Assembly: GCA_034440575.1 (NCBI GenBank)
Contig: JAOTOL010001640.1
Coordinates: 892,501 to 956,500, forward strand
Direction: 5' to 3'
DNA length: 64,000 bases
From: Imbricaverruca yamaguchii
Taxonomy: Eukaryota > Arthropoda > Thecostraca > Neoverrucidae
Under the pieces are notes generated by a model. That model saw only the letters and a program-made list of their open reading frames with translations. It searched no databases and was not told the origin of the DNA. The first letter of the stretch is position 1, and every line of letters begins with the position of its first letter. Both the position numbers and the translations under genes were made by a program. This document shows, piece by piece, positions 44,938 through 55,732 of this stretch.

Positions 44938-46930
44938 CCACCGATGGCCCCCTGCCGTCGTCTCCACATCACTAGCCGCTTTGTGGTGTCGGGCTGCTAC
45001 TGATGGCCCTCCCCTGTCGTCTCTACATCACTAGCCGCTCTGTGGTGTCGGGCTGCTACTGATGGCCCTCCCCCGCCGTCGTCTCTACATCACTAGCCGC
45101 TTTGTGGTGTCGGGCTGCTACTGATGGCCCTCCCCTACCGTCTCTACATCACTAGCCGCTTTGTGGTGTCGGGCTCCCACTTATGGCCCTTCCCCTACCT
45201 AGTCTCTACATCACTAGCCGCTCTGTGGTGTCGGGCTGCTACTGATGGCCCCCCCTACCGTCTCTACATCACTAGCCGCTCTGTGGTGTCGGGCTGCCAC
45301 TGATGGCCCCCCTACCGTCTCTACATCACTAGCCGCTCTGTGGTGCGAGGCCGCTACATAGCTGTTTACATCACTAGCTCTGTGGTGTCGGGCTGCTACT
45401 GATGGCCCTCCCCTACCGTCTCTACATCACTAGCCGCTTTGTGGTGTCGGGCTGCTACTGATGGCCCTCCCCTGTCGTCTCTACATCACTAGCCGCTCTG
45501 TGGTGTCGGGCTGCCACTGATGGCCCTCCCCTACCGTCTCTACATCACTAGCCGCTCTGTGGTGTCGGGCGCCACTGATGGCCCTCCCCTACCGTCTCTA
45601 CATCACTAGCCGCTCTGTGGTGTCGGGCTGCTACTGATGGCCCTCCCCGCCTTCGTCTCTACATCACTAGCCGCTCTGTGGTGTCGGGCTGCTACTGATG
45701 GCCCTCCCCTGCCTCTCTACATCACTAGCCGCTCTGTGGTGTCGGGCTGCTACTGATGGCCCTCCCCGCCGTCGTCTCTACATCACTAGCCGCTCTGTGG
45801 TGTCGGCTCCACACCCCCCCCCCCCCTCCCTGCCGCTCTGTGGTGTCGGGCTGCCACTGATGCCCTACTCTCTATACAGGGCCCTCCTCGTCTCTACATC
45901 ACTAGCCGCTCTGTGGTGTCGGGCTGCCACTGATGGCCCTCCCTACCGTCTCTACATCACTAGCCGCTCTGTGGTGTCGGGCTGCCACTGATGGCCCTCC
46001 CCCCCGAAAGCGGTGGGCCACCGATGGCCCTCCTACCGTCTCTACATCACTAACCGCTCTGGGTGTCGGGCTGCTACTGATGGCCCTCCCCTCTACCGTC
46101 TCTACATCACTAGCCGCTCTGTGGTGTCGGGCTGCCACTGTGGCCCTCCCCTACCGTCTCTACATCACTAGCCGCTCTGGGTGTCGGGCTGCCACTGGTG
46201 GCCCTCCCCTACCGTCTCTACATCACTAGCCGCTCTGTGGTGTCGGGCTGCTACTGATGGCCCTCCCCTGTCATCGTCTCTACATCACTAGCCGCTCTGT
46301 GGTGTCGGGCTGCTACTGATGGGCCTCCTCTGCCCTCTCTACATCACTAGCCGCTCTGTGGTGTCGGGCTGCTACTGATGGCCCTCCCCCGCCGTCTTCA
46401 CATCACTAGCCGCTCTGTGGTGTCTGGCTGCCACTGATGTCCCTCTTCTGCCCTCTCCACATCACTAGCCGCTCTGTGGTGTCGGGCTGCCACTGATGGC
46501 CCTCCCCTACCGTCTCTACATCACCAGCCGCTCTGTGATGTCGGGCTGCCACTGATGTCCCTCCTCTGCCCTCTCCACATCACTAGCCGCTCTGTGGTGT
46601 CGGGCTGCCACTGATGGCCCTCCCCCGCCGTCATCTCTACATCACCAGCCGCTCTGTGGTGTCGGGCTGCCACTGATGGCCCTCCTCTACCGTCTCTACA
46701 TCACTAGCCGCTCTGTGGTGTCGGGCTGCCACTGATGGCCCTCCCCTACCGTCTCTACATCACTAGCCGCTCTGTGGTGTCGGGCTGCTACTGATGGCCC
46801 TCCTCTGTCGTCTCTACATCACTAGCCGCTTTGGGTCTCTGGCTGCCACCGATGGCCCTCCCCTGCCGTCTCTACATCACTAGCCGCTCTGTGGTGTCGG
46901 GCTGCCACTGATGTCCCTCCTCTCTCTCCA
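44938..46930. repeat. About 59-bp satellite, about 33 copies
   Basis: Units of CTCTACATCACTAGCCGCTC then TGTGGTGTCGGGCTGC, (T/C)ACTGATGGCCCTCCC and a variable CTACCGT, CTGTCGT or CCGCCGT end. Degenerate copies extend to about 47180. The largest array here, about 2 kb deep inside an intron. Confidence 0.95.
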
Positions 46931-49900
46931 CACTATTGTGTGTCGGCCACTGATGGCCCTCTGTCTGCTCTCACAGTCTCCACCGCAAGGCATTCTGTGG
47001 TGTGGGATTGTTACCGGTAATTCTCCATCTCCTGTTGTCATCGTCACCACCTCTAGACACGGCCATGTGTGGCTACTACTGATGATACTGTCCTCTTGCT
47101 GTCGTCCTCATCGCTCGGCACTGCGATGTGGGTCTGCCACCGATGACCCTCTTTGCCCTGCTTTCCGCGTCACCACGGCCGGACACTGCGGCGAAGTAAG
47201 CGCTTACAGCTCTCGGTCATGCCACACAAACGCCGTATTTTCCGGCTTCGGATGCTCATCTAGCTCATCGGATGCTCATCTCGCAACATTTTTGTTGCGC
47301 TATGCGGTGCGGCGGGCCTTCGTCTGTGGCTGGCCTTTCGTGGTGTGCGTGTGTGTCGGTGTTTGTGGCGACAGCTCGGTAGTGCTCGTGTAACAGCGGT
47401 ATGAGGCTAATGCTAAATAAGACGCTTACGTTGACGGGAAGCTGGATGACATCGCGATGGACCACCGTCTTCGGCTGCCGAGTACGTACCCCGCCCGCTC
47501 GGTGGTCCGTCGGGGCCGACCTACGCCTTCATCACAGATTATGTATGTTGCCGGGCAGCTAGAATCCACAGCCTCCCCAAATCAGGCAGGTTTAAGTGCA
47601 TGCTGGGATTATGCGGTTGTCGGCTCAGTGGTGGTTAATGTTCTTGGTAGGAGATTGTGGCGTGCCGTGTCCGAACTGGTGTACGAGTCTGCACAGCAGC
47701 TGCCACACCTGATCTGTAGCTGTCAGCTGGCCGGTGCTGTCAGGCGATTGTGGCTGTCGGGCAGTGCTGGCTGTCAGATGGGTGGGACTGCGAGCTGACT
47801 GGGCTGCCAGATTGGCAGCCCTGCCAGATGATGAAGGTTGTAGCAGATGTGCCACCCATAGTTGCTCAGTGGCGAAAATACGCCCTTCTGTCCTAAGTAC
47901 CGTATGCCACAAGCGGTATATCACATCCCCCGTCCTGCCCCGGGTTTGTGGTGGAGCGACGGTGTCATTTTAGGAGTCAGTAAGCTTATTCTTCAAATAG
48001 TTTGAGGTGACGATTTGCGGGTGGTCAATTCCGGAATACTCCCTACTTCCATGACTGGTTAATTTTTATACTTTATATACGGACTCAATACCGGGACATG
48101 TGTTCACCTTGTAAGATAGATACGCATTTCCCCGTGCTCTTACGGACTTCAGATAACCACGCAGTCGATACTCATGAAAACTGCGGCAATTTACCAAAGT
48201 GATGGGTCCGTTTCGTTAGAATTCTGCCAAGCACTGATCTATTTTTAGAATTGTCAAATTGGAACTCACAGCGCTACTTGTCATAAGTCGGTTTTGGAAG
48301 GTTTAATTATTCACAGTTTGCTTGGTAGGCATCCAATTGTTGTTTTCAAGTGGGTGAAGGCAAAAGTGGGTGAAGACCAGCAAAATACCTTTAGGTTATG
48401 TGATGGCGATACCTAATATGCTTGTTTTGACATTGGAAGGCCTGCCTTGAAGTATTGCTTGGAACATCGTTTATGTTCATTTTTCGTAATGCGTCCAAAT
48501 ACACTGTAGGCACGCATCGAATTAGAAGTATCCACCTGTTTAACTGTAACGTGCTTTAAACTGACACCGCAATAATTGGCCCCTTAGTTTTTGGACAAGT
48601 CTTCTCTCAGCTCGGTCGTTCCGCCAAGCACAAACTGAGCCTCAAAACACCGGCAGAGACCACCACTAAGCCATGGGGCACCACCACCACATGTGATAAA
48701 TGGTCAGAACCGAGACAGCCGTGCCAGCACGTGTCTGCCATAATAAACCGAGAAGTTTCTGGCGTCGCTCTCGCCGCTCCACGGATCCGGTAGTTGCGAC
48801 ATGTTTGGGCTCGTGGCCAGGCGTGACCGACTGCCAGACGACTCGGCCGAAGTCCAGCTGGCTGTGTGACCAGTGCGGCCGATGCGCACCTGAAACCCGA
48901 AGTGCAGCCGTCGAACGAAAGGGCTGTTCAGCGAGTTCTGTCTGCTGAGTTTGCACGCAGCGTGAGAGAAGACACGAAGTTCCAACTTCAACGGTTGGGC
49001 TCTCGGACAATTTGACCCACGCGATCGCCGTGTACTTGATGCCCGGGAACGTCAAAAAGCGCTGCACAATCCCTGCTTTGTCGTTGTGCCTTGCTGCATT
49101 CCAAGCCACGGTCGATTCCAGGCAGTGAAGCGGTTGACCTTGCAGCGGAGGAAGCTCCTGCTTCCCAACATACCAAGCGTCACCAGTTCCAGCAATTCTA
49201 GAACAAGCTAAATCTGATCAGGCCAGGAGCAGGCTTGCACCACTATTCGTGTCGGGATGATTTATCGGAAAGGACTGCCGTCTATCGGAGCCGCATCGGC
49301 CTTGCACTGACCATTCACCATTACTTACTCCAGGGGATGAAGCGTGCGAATTCCTCGGAGATTTGTCCACGCTGCGGTGCTCGTCTCTGTACTACTGCGG
49401 TGATGTACTGCTGTGAACTGTGTGTCGCGTGATAGTTATATGAAGAGTCCGTAGATGGCGCGGCCTTGCTCGTATTCCAGGACGCGATCGTCTACAAATA
49501 TACATCTGCCAGATTCTTCCACACATTTATATATGCGAGGTGGTAGATGATGAATCGGAGACGACGTAATCAGGACACGTTTCGATTCCCTTTAATATAC
49601 TTAATTTCAAGTGATTTGCATCGTTTGTTGGTCCATGAACAAGACAGGGCAGCAGGTTAAATGATATTAAGTGCTGCGCCCGAAGTCCGGAAACCAATCA
49701 TTCATCCAATTAGAATCTAACCGCCTCACGCAGTTTTCTATATGCAAGAAGCGTGTGGTTCTGTCTCTGGGAGTCCGCATAGCAAGCTTCGATGCTTATC
49801 GTCCGTGAGAGTCAACTATTACTGGGCAAATGCCCTAGGAAAATGATGCGTTGCATGCAGGATGGACATTTGCTGATTTGCCAACGCCGTTCTGAGATTT

Positions 49901-50365
49901 GTCATCTTCGACATGTGTGATGCTTTTCCGGCTCCTTGTCAAATGTTCGATGTGAACCGCACCGCCATTGTCGATGTTGGTTTTGATTTAGCCGTGTACC
50001 TTACCTTTCACCTGATATTTGATCCGACATCTGTCATGACATTTGATCTAAAATTTAACTTTACCTTTAACCTTATCTTTGATCACTTGACCTCGGTCCC
50101 GATTTGTCACGTGACCTGGATCATGACTGGGCTGACCCATGACCAGATATTTGGCCATGGGTCATGTGGTGCGATGTGACATGACCTGTGCACTTCTCTG
50201 TGATGCTCTCTATGGGTGCGGCTGTGTCTGCATGTGTTTAATACGTAACATTCTGTACGGTCTATGTGTGACCTAAGCTGTGACGTGACCTGAAGTCTGA
50301 CGTGTAGCCTGATCGTTTGCCGGAACTGTGCACTGACCTGCACCGACCTACGACTGGTGTTGCAG
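46931..50365 (+). other. SAYP intron 6, distal part
   Basis: Contains one decayed retroelement (48980-49435) and TGACCT-rich sequence at 50030-50300. No exon recognised; exons 6 and 7 join in phase. Confidence 0.55.
48980..49435 (+). mobile_element. Decayed Jockey-type retroelement fragment (RNase H end and C-terminus)
   Basis: Split over two frames: CIPSH, then IPGSEAVDLAAEEAPAS near 49093-49160, the end of an RNase H domain (family IPSH-GI-GNE-AD--A--A). This is followed by YRSRIGLALTIHHYLLQG and ICPRCGARLCTT, the Cys-rich C-terminus of Jockey-group elements. Stops and a frame change between the parts show it is dead. Confidence 0.65.
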
Positions 50366-50506
50366 CTCGTCCAGCGGTGACAGCTCGCAGACGGCCGACA
50401 CCCGCAGCGAGCTGGACCCTCAGCCGGAGGCCGGCGCCCGTCCCGGCACCGTCTGCCGCGTCTGCAACGGCACCAAGCCCGGCAAACAGCTGCTGCACTG
50501 CTCAAA
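50366..50506 (+). CDS. PHF10: SAYP/PHF10 homologue, exon 7 (first PHD finger, N-terminal half)
   Basis: Follows the acceptor GTGTTGCAG and reads SSSGDSSQTADTRSELDPQP, then GTVCRVCNGTKPGKQLLHCS plus K. PHF10 begins its first PHD finger with AICGICLKGKESN...PLIHCSQCD, so C-x2-C and H-C match. It ends two bases into the Lys codon at CTCAAA before GTGGGA, and exon 8 supplies G, restoring CSKCDSSGHP. The donor GTGGGA is non-optimal but the fusion is exact. PHD fingers of this protein bind histone H3 tails in the DPF arrangement (family knowledge). Confidence 0.88.
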
Positions 50507-51258
50507 GTGGGACATTCGGCCCGTGGGCGGGTCTGTGGGCAGCGTGCTCCATCGAGCTCGGATGTCCCGGATAATTTATGGCAGTCGATGCGCCCCTAAA
50601 CCCGAATTCATCATCATCCCGGATGATTGCAGGCGAGAACGAGGCCGGGGTAGGTCTACTGTCGTGCATTTACAGGAATAAATCAAAGGTTACCCGGCCC
50701 GGTTCGGCCATTCTTTTTAGAACCTTACTGACAACATTTTGGTACAACTTTTAAGTGCATTCTGCATTCAGAAGTACATTTGGTTCTTAAGTTGTAATTT
50801 TTACCAGCTTCTGATTAAAGCGCCCTTAAAACCAAGTAGCTAGCTCCTTTTTATCAATTTCCATACCGATGTATCCTCCCAATTACTTCAGTCTTTGTTC
50901 AGGGGAGGGTACATAGTCCGCCTGTGGTCCTTGTTGATCCGGTACCGCCCAACGAACCCTATGCTGGTTAGGTTACGAGCTAGGAAAATGCTCCAGCATG
51001 CGTGGTTGCTTGTCTACTGGTTGACTTCATTTGCCCAAGGTATAGTGCGTAAATGGCTGCTATTCGGAACTCAGGATATGACATTTATTGTCGGAAGTCA
51101 GTCTGTTTTAGCTCTTCTGATATAGTCTTCCATCGATAGGCTTAATCCAGATGGGCTTGAGTACATAGATTAAGCCCGAAAGCTTTTATAACGTCACGAC
51201 GTTTTTTTGTGTTCTATGGTTACTATTTGCCTGATGTATAGTCCTTAGATACGTCTTG

Positions 51259-51370
51259 TTTCTTGATCTCCATGTCCATATCCATGTTCATGTTCATGTC
51301 CATGTCTATGTTCACATCAATATCAATATCAATATCAATATCAATATCCATATCCATATACATATACGGC
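51259..51370. repeat. Hexanucleotide microsatellites
   Basis: (CATGTT/CATGTC)n followed by (ATCAAT)n and (CATATC)n. Confidence 0.9.
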
Positions 51371-51414
51371 AAGTTTTGCATTTGACAGCATGCAGACCTC
51401 TCGAGGTGCGATGT

Positions 51415-51570
51415 GGGACGAGTAGTCTAGAGGTAAGTTGCCCGTCTCACAATCGAAAGATTGTGGGTTCGAGTCTCACCTGTCGCAACTCTTCACCCGC
51501 GACCAACCTGCGTGAGAGTTTGGCAACGCTACATGACTCAACGGTCGACGTGTCGTAAAACCAATAACAC
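51415..51570 (+). mobile_element. tRNA-derived SINE (S1), reference copy
   Basis: Head GGGACGAGTAGTCTAGAGGT (A-box-like), then TTGCCCGTCTCACAATCG with an anticodon-loop-like TCTCACA, then GTGGGTTCGAGTCTCACC (B-box-like), so it derives from a tRNA, perhaps tRNA-Val (CAC). The unrelated body has GCGACCAACCTGCGTGAGAG and CTACATGACTCAACGGTCGA; it ends GTCGTAAAACCAATAAC. Thirteen copies are recognised in the window, twelve of them in plus orientation; two lie outside genes at 21 kb and the rest mostly in introns. Confidence 0.9.
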
Positions 51571-51855
51571 TACCATCAAGGTGTGATGTCAAGGACTGCG
51601 CATAGCATTGCGCACGGTTTTTCTGTGCTGGTCTCTGTGTTTGGACTGTCTGGCCGTATGGGGTCAGCTGATGTCGTCACCAGGTGGTGTTGCATCCAAG
51701 CCGTGACTCAGCTCTGTACACTCAGGTGCTGACTTGTGCGCCTAGTCAGCCCGCTAAATGGGTCACAGAAGAGTTTTCCAGTCATGGGTGCTATGTGTAA
51801 GCCACACATATCGCGGCGTATGGATACGCGAATGCTCTGAAGTCTAATACCAGTC

Positions 51856-52338
51856 CAGCGATAAATTATTCGTTAAATAGGGTGGAAAATGCCACTTTCT
51901 GGACACTCCATCGACATCCTTCTCCAAGAGGTACCGACATCTTGCTACATGATGCGTGTTTATGAAGTCTTCGTGTCTCCTTTCTAGCAGTATCTCGCTT
52001 ATACGTATCATGTCAATGCTCCTAATAAGGAATAGTGACACACGGACGTTTCGCAACGTAATTTTTGGTAAAGGGATTAACTGTGATAAGTCGTATGGTG
52101 CAAAATTATAGCATAGGTAATTTTCTCCCTGTCCTGAATTATCTCCTTTTCCTAAATTATGAATCTCAAAGCAAATGACAAATGCACAGTCATAAGTACC
52201 TACACCATTGACTCAAAGTTGAGTCTGAAAATACGTCAAAAGCACTTTAATTGACACTATTTCCATGGCAAATTTCAACATCCTTCTGTGCCCGTTTCGA
52301 CATCTCACACCTAACGAAAAACCAATATTTTAACCCTG
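51856..52338 (-). mobile_element. hAT-like MITE, copy 3, with perfect 8-bp target duplication
   Basis: Flanked by TACCAGTC on both sides (51848-51855 and 52339-52346). Termini are CAGCGATAAATTATT and the reverse complement of CAGGGTTAAAATATT. An 8-bp target duplication with CAG-type ends is the hallmark of hAT transposons. 483 bp, non-coding. Confidence 0.88.
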
Positions 52339-52671
52339 TACCAGTCTCATACGGAGATTCATGAAATTATTATGAGATTTATGCTGTGCGTTTTAACATA
52401 TCGTATCTTTCAACGTGGCCCTCGTTCTATGTCTCATATAGACTCTTGAAATGTGATGCACGAATGATGTACGTTGATTCTAATACCTCGGGATATGCGT
52501 CGATTCCAATGACTCGTGTGCTGTGACATAAATGTTGTGCTCTTGTGTTCCGACCTTTTTCCTGTGTCTTGGTCTTGGTCCTGTGTTCTTAAGCCCCGGT
52601 AACTATAGATGCGAGATGTACTCCGTGGTGGGAACCTTGCCAGCTGAGACGATGATACAGATCCTCTCACC

Positions 52672-52856
52672 GTGGAGTGTGTGTCGGTCGGCAGGTGCGG
52701 GTCCTCTGACCCTTGAGTGTGTCGGTCGGCAGGTGCGGATCCTCTGACCTTGGAGTGTGTGTCAGTCAGCAGGTGCGGATCCTCTGTGGAGGGTGTGTCG
52801 GTCGGCAGATCGGCAGGTGCGGATCCTCTGACCTCGGAGTGTGTGTCGGTCGGCAG
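52672..52856 (+). repeat. About 39-bp repeats made from the exon 8 acceptor
   Basis: About five copies of TGTGTCGGTCGGCAG then GTGCGGATCCTCTGACC; spacings between CAGGTGCG motifs are 38-44 bp. The last one is the real acceptor TCGGTCGGCAG followed by exon 8 GTGCGACTCG, so each unit carries the acceptor plus the first exonic bases. Confidence 0.88.
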
Positions 52857-53018
52857 GTGCGACTCGTCGGGCCACCCGCAGTGTCTGGAGCTGTCGACGG
52901 ACATGGTGGGCCGGCTGCGCGCCTACCCCTGGCAGTGCATGGACTGCAAGACGTGCATGACATGCGGCTCAGCCGACGACGAGGACAAGATGATCTTCTG
53001 CGACTTCTGCGACCGCGG
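52857..53018 (+). CDS. PHF10: SAYP/PHF10 homologue, exon 8 (PHD1 end and PHD2 start)
   Basis: Reads CDSSGHPQCLELSTDMVGRL, then RAYPWQCMDCKTCMTCGSAD and DEDKMIFCDFCDRG. PHF10 has CDNSGHPSCLDM, TYPWQCMECKTCIICG and MMFCDMCDRG at the same positions, so all zinc ligands are present. It ends GACCGCGG before GTGAGT; exon 9 supplies G to make the Gly of CDRGYH. The tandem PHD arrangement with the shared WQC-EC linker is characteristic of the PHF10/DPF group. Confidence 0.96.
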
Positions 53019-53232
53019 GTGAGTGCCGACTCCTGCACACCCGGGACGGCCGGCGGGCTGTTCGACCAGGCCAGTATTTCACCATTGAAATATGCTGCCT
53101 GCTCAAAGTGTGCTAATATCTCGCACAGCGTTATTCCCACAAATCTGCATTGAATCCGTGAACTTTCCAGTGATTGCCATTGTTTACGTCCAGTATTTCG
53201 TGTCCACGAGGACGAGTGACACATTCCCTCGT

Positions 53233-53550
53233 GTGGACAGGTACAACATCTACTGATTGGGTGGTGGTATCACTTTCCCTCGTGGACAGGTACCACATCT
53301 ACTGCGTGGGTCTGCGGAAGGTGCCCACCGGCCGCTGGCACTGTGTGGCTGGTGGTAACACGTACCGTGTGGACAGGTACCACATCTACTGCGTGGGTCT
53401 GCGGAAGGTGCCCACCGGCCGCTGGCACTGTGTGGCTGGTGGTAACACGTGCCGTGTGGACAGGTACCACATCTACTGCGTGGGTCTGCGGAAGGTGCCC
53501 ACCGGCCGCTGGCACTGTGTGGCTGGTGGTAACACGTGCCGTGTGGACAG
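53233..53550 (+). repeat. Tandemly repeated PHD2 exon segment (87-bp units)
   Basis: Three full upstream copies begin at 53290, 53377 and 53464, before the terminal copy at 53551. Each has TGGACAG then GTACCACATCTACTGCGTGG and reads YHIYCVGLRKVPTGRWHC followed by VAGGNT(Y/C)RVDR. A degenerate copy with a stop lies at 53233-53277. The 87-bp period keeps all four copies in one open frame. Confidence 0.93.
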
Positions 53551-53701
53551 GTACCACATCTACTGCGTGGGTCTGCGGAAGGTGCCCACCGGCCGCTGGC
53601 ACTGTGTGGAGTGCGCCCGCTGTCAGACGTGCGGCACCGCCGACCCCACCGGCGGCCTCGACCAGCCGGAGCTGAACCGCGCCCCCGAGTGGGCCCACCA
53701 G
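53551..53701 (+). CDS. PHF10: SAYP/PHF10 homologue, exon 9 (end of PHD2), canonical acceptor
   Basis: The terminal copy reads YHIYCVGLRKVPTGRWHC, then VECARCQTCGTADPTGGLDQ and PELNRAPEWAHQ before the donor GTACGC (phase 0). PHF10 has [21 protein letters not shown]. Only this copy supplies the last Cys pair (HCVEC); the three upstream copies have VAGG instead. Use of this acceptor gives one normal finger; use of the first acceptor (53290) would insert three extra 29-residue units in frame. The CARCQTCG continuation beyond PHD2 suggests the longer invertebrate SAYP form. Later exons were not found in the window. Confidence 0.9.
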
Positions 53702-53710
53702 GTACGCGTG

Positions 53711-53890
53711 ACGAGCTCCGCGCCGGGGGGACGAGTAGCCTAGGGGTAAGTTGCTCGTCTCACAATCGAAAGGTTGTGGGCTCGAGTCTCACCTCTCGCT
53801 ACTCTTCGCCCGCGACCAATCCGCGTGAGAGATTGGGAGCTGATGTAACGGGATGTGTGTAAAACCAATAACCAACGAGCTCCGTGCCGG
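53711..53890 (+). mobile_element. tRNA-derived SINE (S1) with 16-bp target duplication
   Basis: The SINE occupies 53727-53874 and is flanked by ACGAGCTCCGCGCCGG and ACGAGCTCCGTGCCGG (one mismatch). Inserted in the intron just 25 bases after the exon 9 donor. Confidence 0.88.
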
Positions 53891-55460
53891 ACGCACTTTG
53901 ACACAGTGCACTGTGTAGCGCTTCGCATTATTACGGGTGCTTTCCGAACGTCACCGATAGTTAGCCTGGAAGCAGAGGCAAACGAACCCTCGCCGGCACT
54001 GAGGCGAGAGATGCTGGGCATGCGATATGCTTGTGGGCTGCGCCAATTTCTCACACACCCGACCTACGATGCGGTATTCTCCCGCCGCGTTTTGGCACTC
54101 TTTTCTGGCGGGCGAACACAGAGAACAGCCCCATTCTGTTCTCGTATGCAGGCCCTTTTCAGAAAAAGTCGAACCAGAGCGCGCCGAGTGACGAGGGTTC
54201 AAAAGCCACCGATGCCACCCTGGAAGTTGGTCTCGCCTGCAATTGATGTGTCCCTTTCAGCCATGCGTAAAGGGGATATCCCGCCAGAGTTGTGCCTGTC
54301 GAGAACACTGAAGCACCTGAATGCCTACCGGGAACACACCATGATTTTCACTGACGTCTCAAAGAACACCACGGGAGCAGGCTGTGCTTTTGTGTGCGGT
54401 GCTGATGTACGCACATTCAGTTTGCCTGTTTACGTCTCTGTGTATAGCTCGGAGCTAATTGCGATCATAAAGGCCCTGTCATTCATAGAGATCTCGCAAG
54501 ACACGCTATACGTGATCCCAAATGATTCTCTTAGCAGCCTTTTGGCACTGACCGAATTTTATCCCTCAGACCCTTTACTACTGGACATCCTCATACGCCT
54601 TACTACGTTAGAACGAGGAGGAAAAAACTGTCCGTTTGTGTTGGGTCCCAAGCCACACCGGGGTGTCCGGTAATGAGCGTGCGGACTCTGCGGCGAAGAG
54701 GGCAGCACATAATCCACGCCCACGCATTTGTCGGGGACGAGTAGCCTAGGGGCAAGTTGCTCGTCTCACAATCGAAAGGTTGTGGGTTCGAGTCTCACCT
54801 GTTGCTACCCTTCGCCCGTGACCAATCGGTGTGAGAGATTGGCGACGCTACATGACTCAACGGTCGATGTGTCGTAAAACAAATAACCAACCAACCCAAG
54901 CATTTTTCCACTCCCTGCCAGGGATCATTTCTCAGGAATATCGAGTTTTATCCTTCACAAGTGGCAGAATGCCTGGGATAGAGACGTTAACAACAAACTC
55001 GCCGTCAACGTCAACAGGCAATCAAGCCACGCCTGGGGCATTGGGCTTCATGCATGCGTAGGTCTAGACCAGAGGAAGTTACACTTTGCAGGTTGCGTAT
55101 TGGAAACACATACGCTACACATCGCTACCTCCTCTGTGGGGAGGAAAGGCCACAGTGTCCCCGCTGTTCGGAAATTTTGACGGTGCGCCACGTACTATTC
55201 ACATGCCATTACTTTGCACAGGAGCGGAGCTTATTTTACGGAAGAAACTTGAGTTGACCGACATATGCAGACATTCTAGGAAACTATTCAGAACTAGTAC
55301 ACTCGGGGAACTTGTTCCGTTACCTTTCAGCGATCGGATTTAAGACCGCGTACACAACGACCTAATAGTTAGTACCAGCAGTGAAGCATAACAAAACGTT
55401 ATGAGCGCGAATGATCACAACTGGTCGAAGCGCCCTAAAACCCAAATAACTAACTAACTA
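53891..55460 (+). mobile_element. Decayed Jockey-type retrotransposon 3' part, interrupted by a SINE
   Basis: The frame up to 54673 carries VALRIITGAFRTSPIVSLEA (post-RT region) and an RNase H domain with IFTDVSKNTTGAGCAFV, SSELIAIIKAL and a PNDSLSSL motif, then after a one-base shift SHTGVSGNERADSAAKRA. The S1 SINE at 54733 interrupts it. It resumes with a 67-residue frame: LCRLRIGNTYATHRYLLCGE, then CPRCSEILTVRHVLFTC. The 3' end has GCGCCCTAAAACCCAAATAAC and a short (TAAC)n tail. GCCGGACG occurs at both boundaries, a likely target duplication. Confidence 0.85.
54733..54897 (+). mobile_element. tRNA-derived SINE (S1) inside the Jockey element
   Basis: Complete copy (GGGGACGAGTAGCCTAGGGG head, GTCGTAAAACAAATAACC tail). 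GCATTTGT and GCATTTTT beside the two ends are a possible target duplication. It is younger than the retroelement it interrupts. Confidence 0.88.
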
Positions 55461-55480
55461 ACCGCGCCGGACGGCTGCCA

Positions 55481-55630
55481 TCTCGTAGTCTAGCGGCAAG
55501 TTGTCCGCCTCACAATCGAAAGGTTGTGGGTTCGAGTCTCACCTGTCGCTACTCTTCGCCCGCGACCAATCGGCGTAAGAGATTGGCGACGCTACACGAC
55601 TCTAAGGTCGACGCGTCGTAAAACCAACCA
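55481..55630 (+). mobile_element. tRNA-derived SINE (S1)
   Basis: Copy with altered extreme head (TCTCGTAGTCTAGCGG), then GTGGGTTCGAGTCTCACC, GACCAATCGGCGTAAGAG, GTCGTAAAACCAACC. It directly follows the Jockey element end. Confidence 0.88.
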
Positions 55631-55732
55631 GTCCCTCCATCCCTCCTGTCCTCCCCAACCTGAAGCTGTGGTGACTACGCACTTTGTAGCGAACTCGGTG
55701 CTCACGCAATGATCCCTGGGTGTTGTCAACGT

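Larger units (their letters stand above)
50507..52856 (+). other. SAYP intron 7
   Basis: Contains an ATCAAT microsatellite, an S1 SINE, hAT-like MITE copy 3 and the acceptor-type array at 52672-52856. No coding sequence is needed. Confidence 0.65.
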
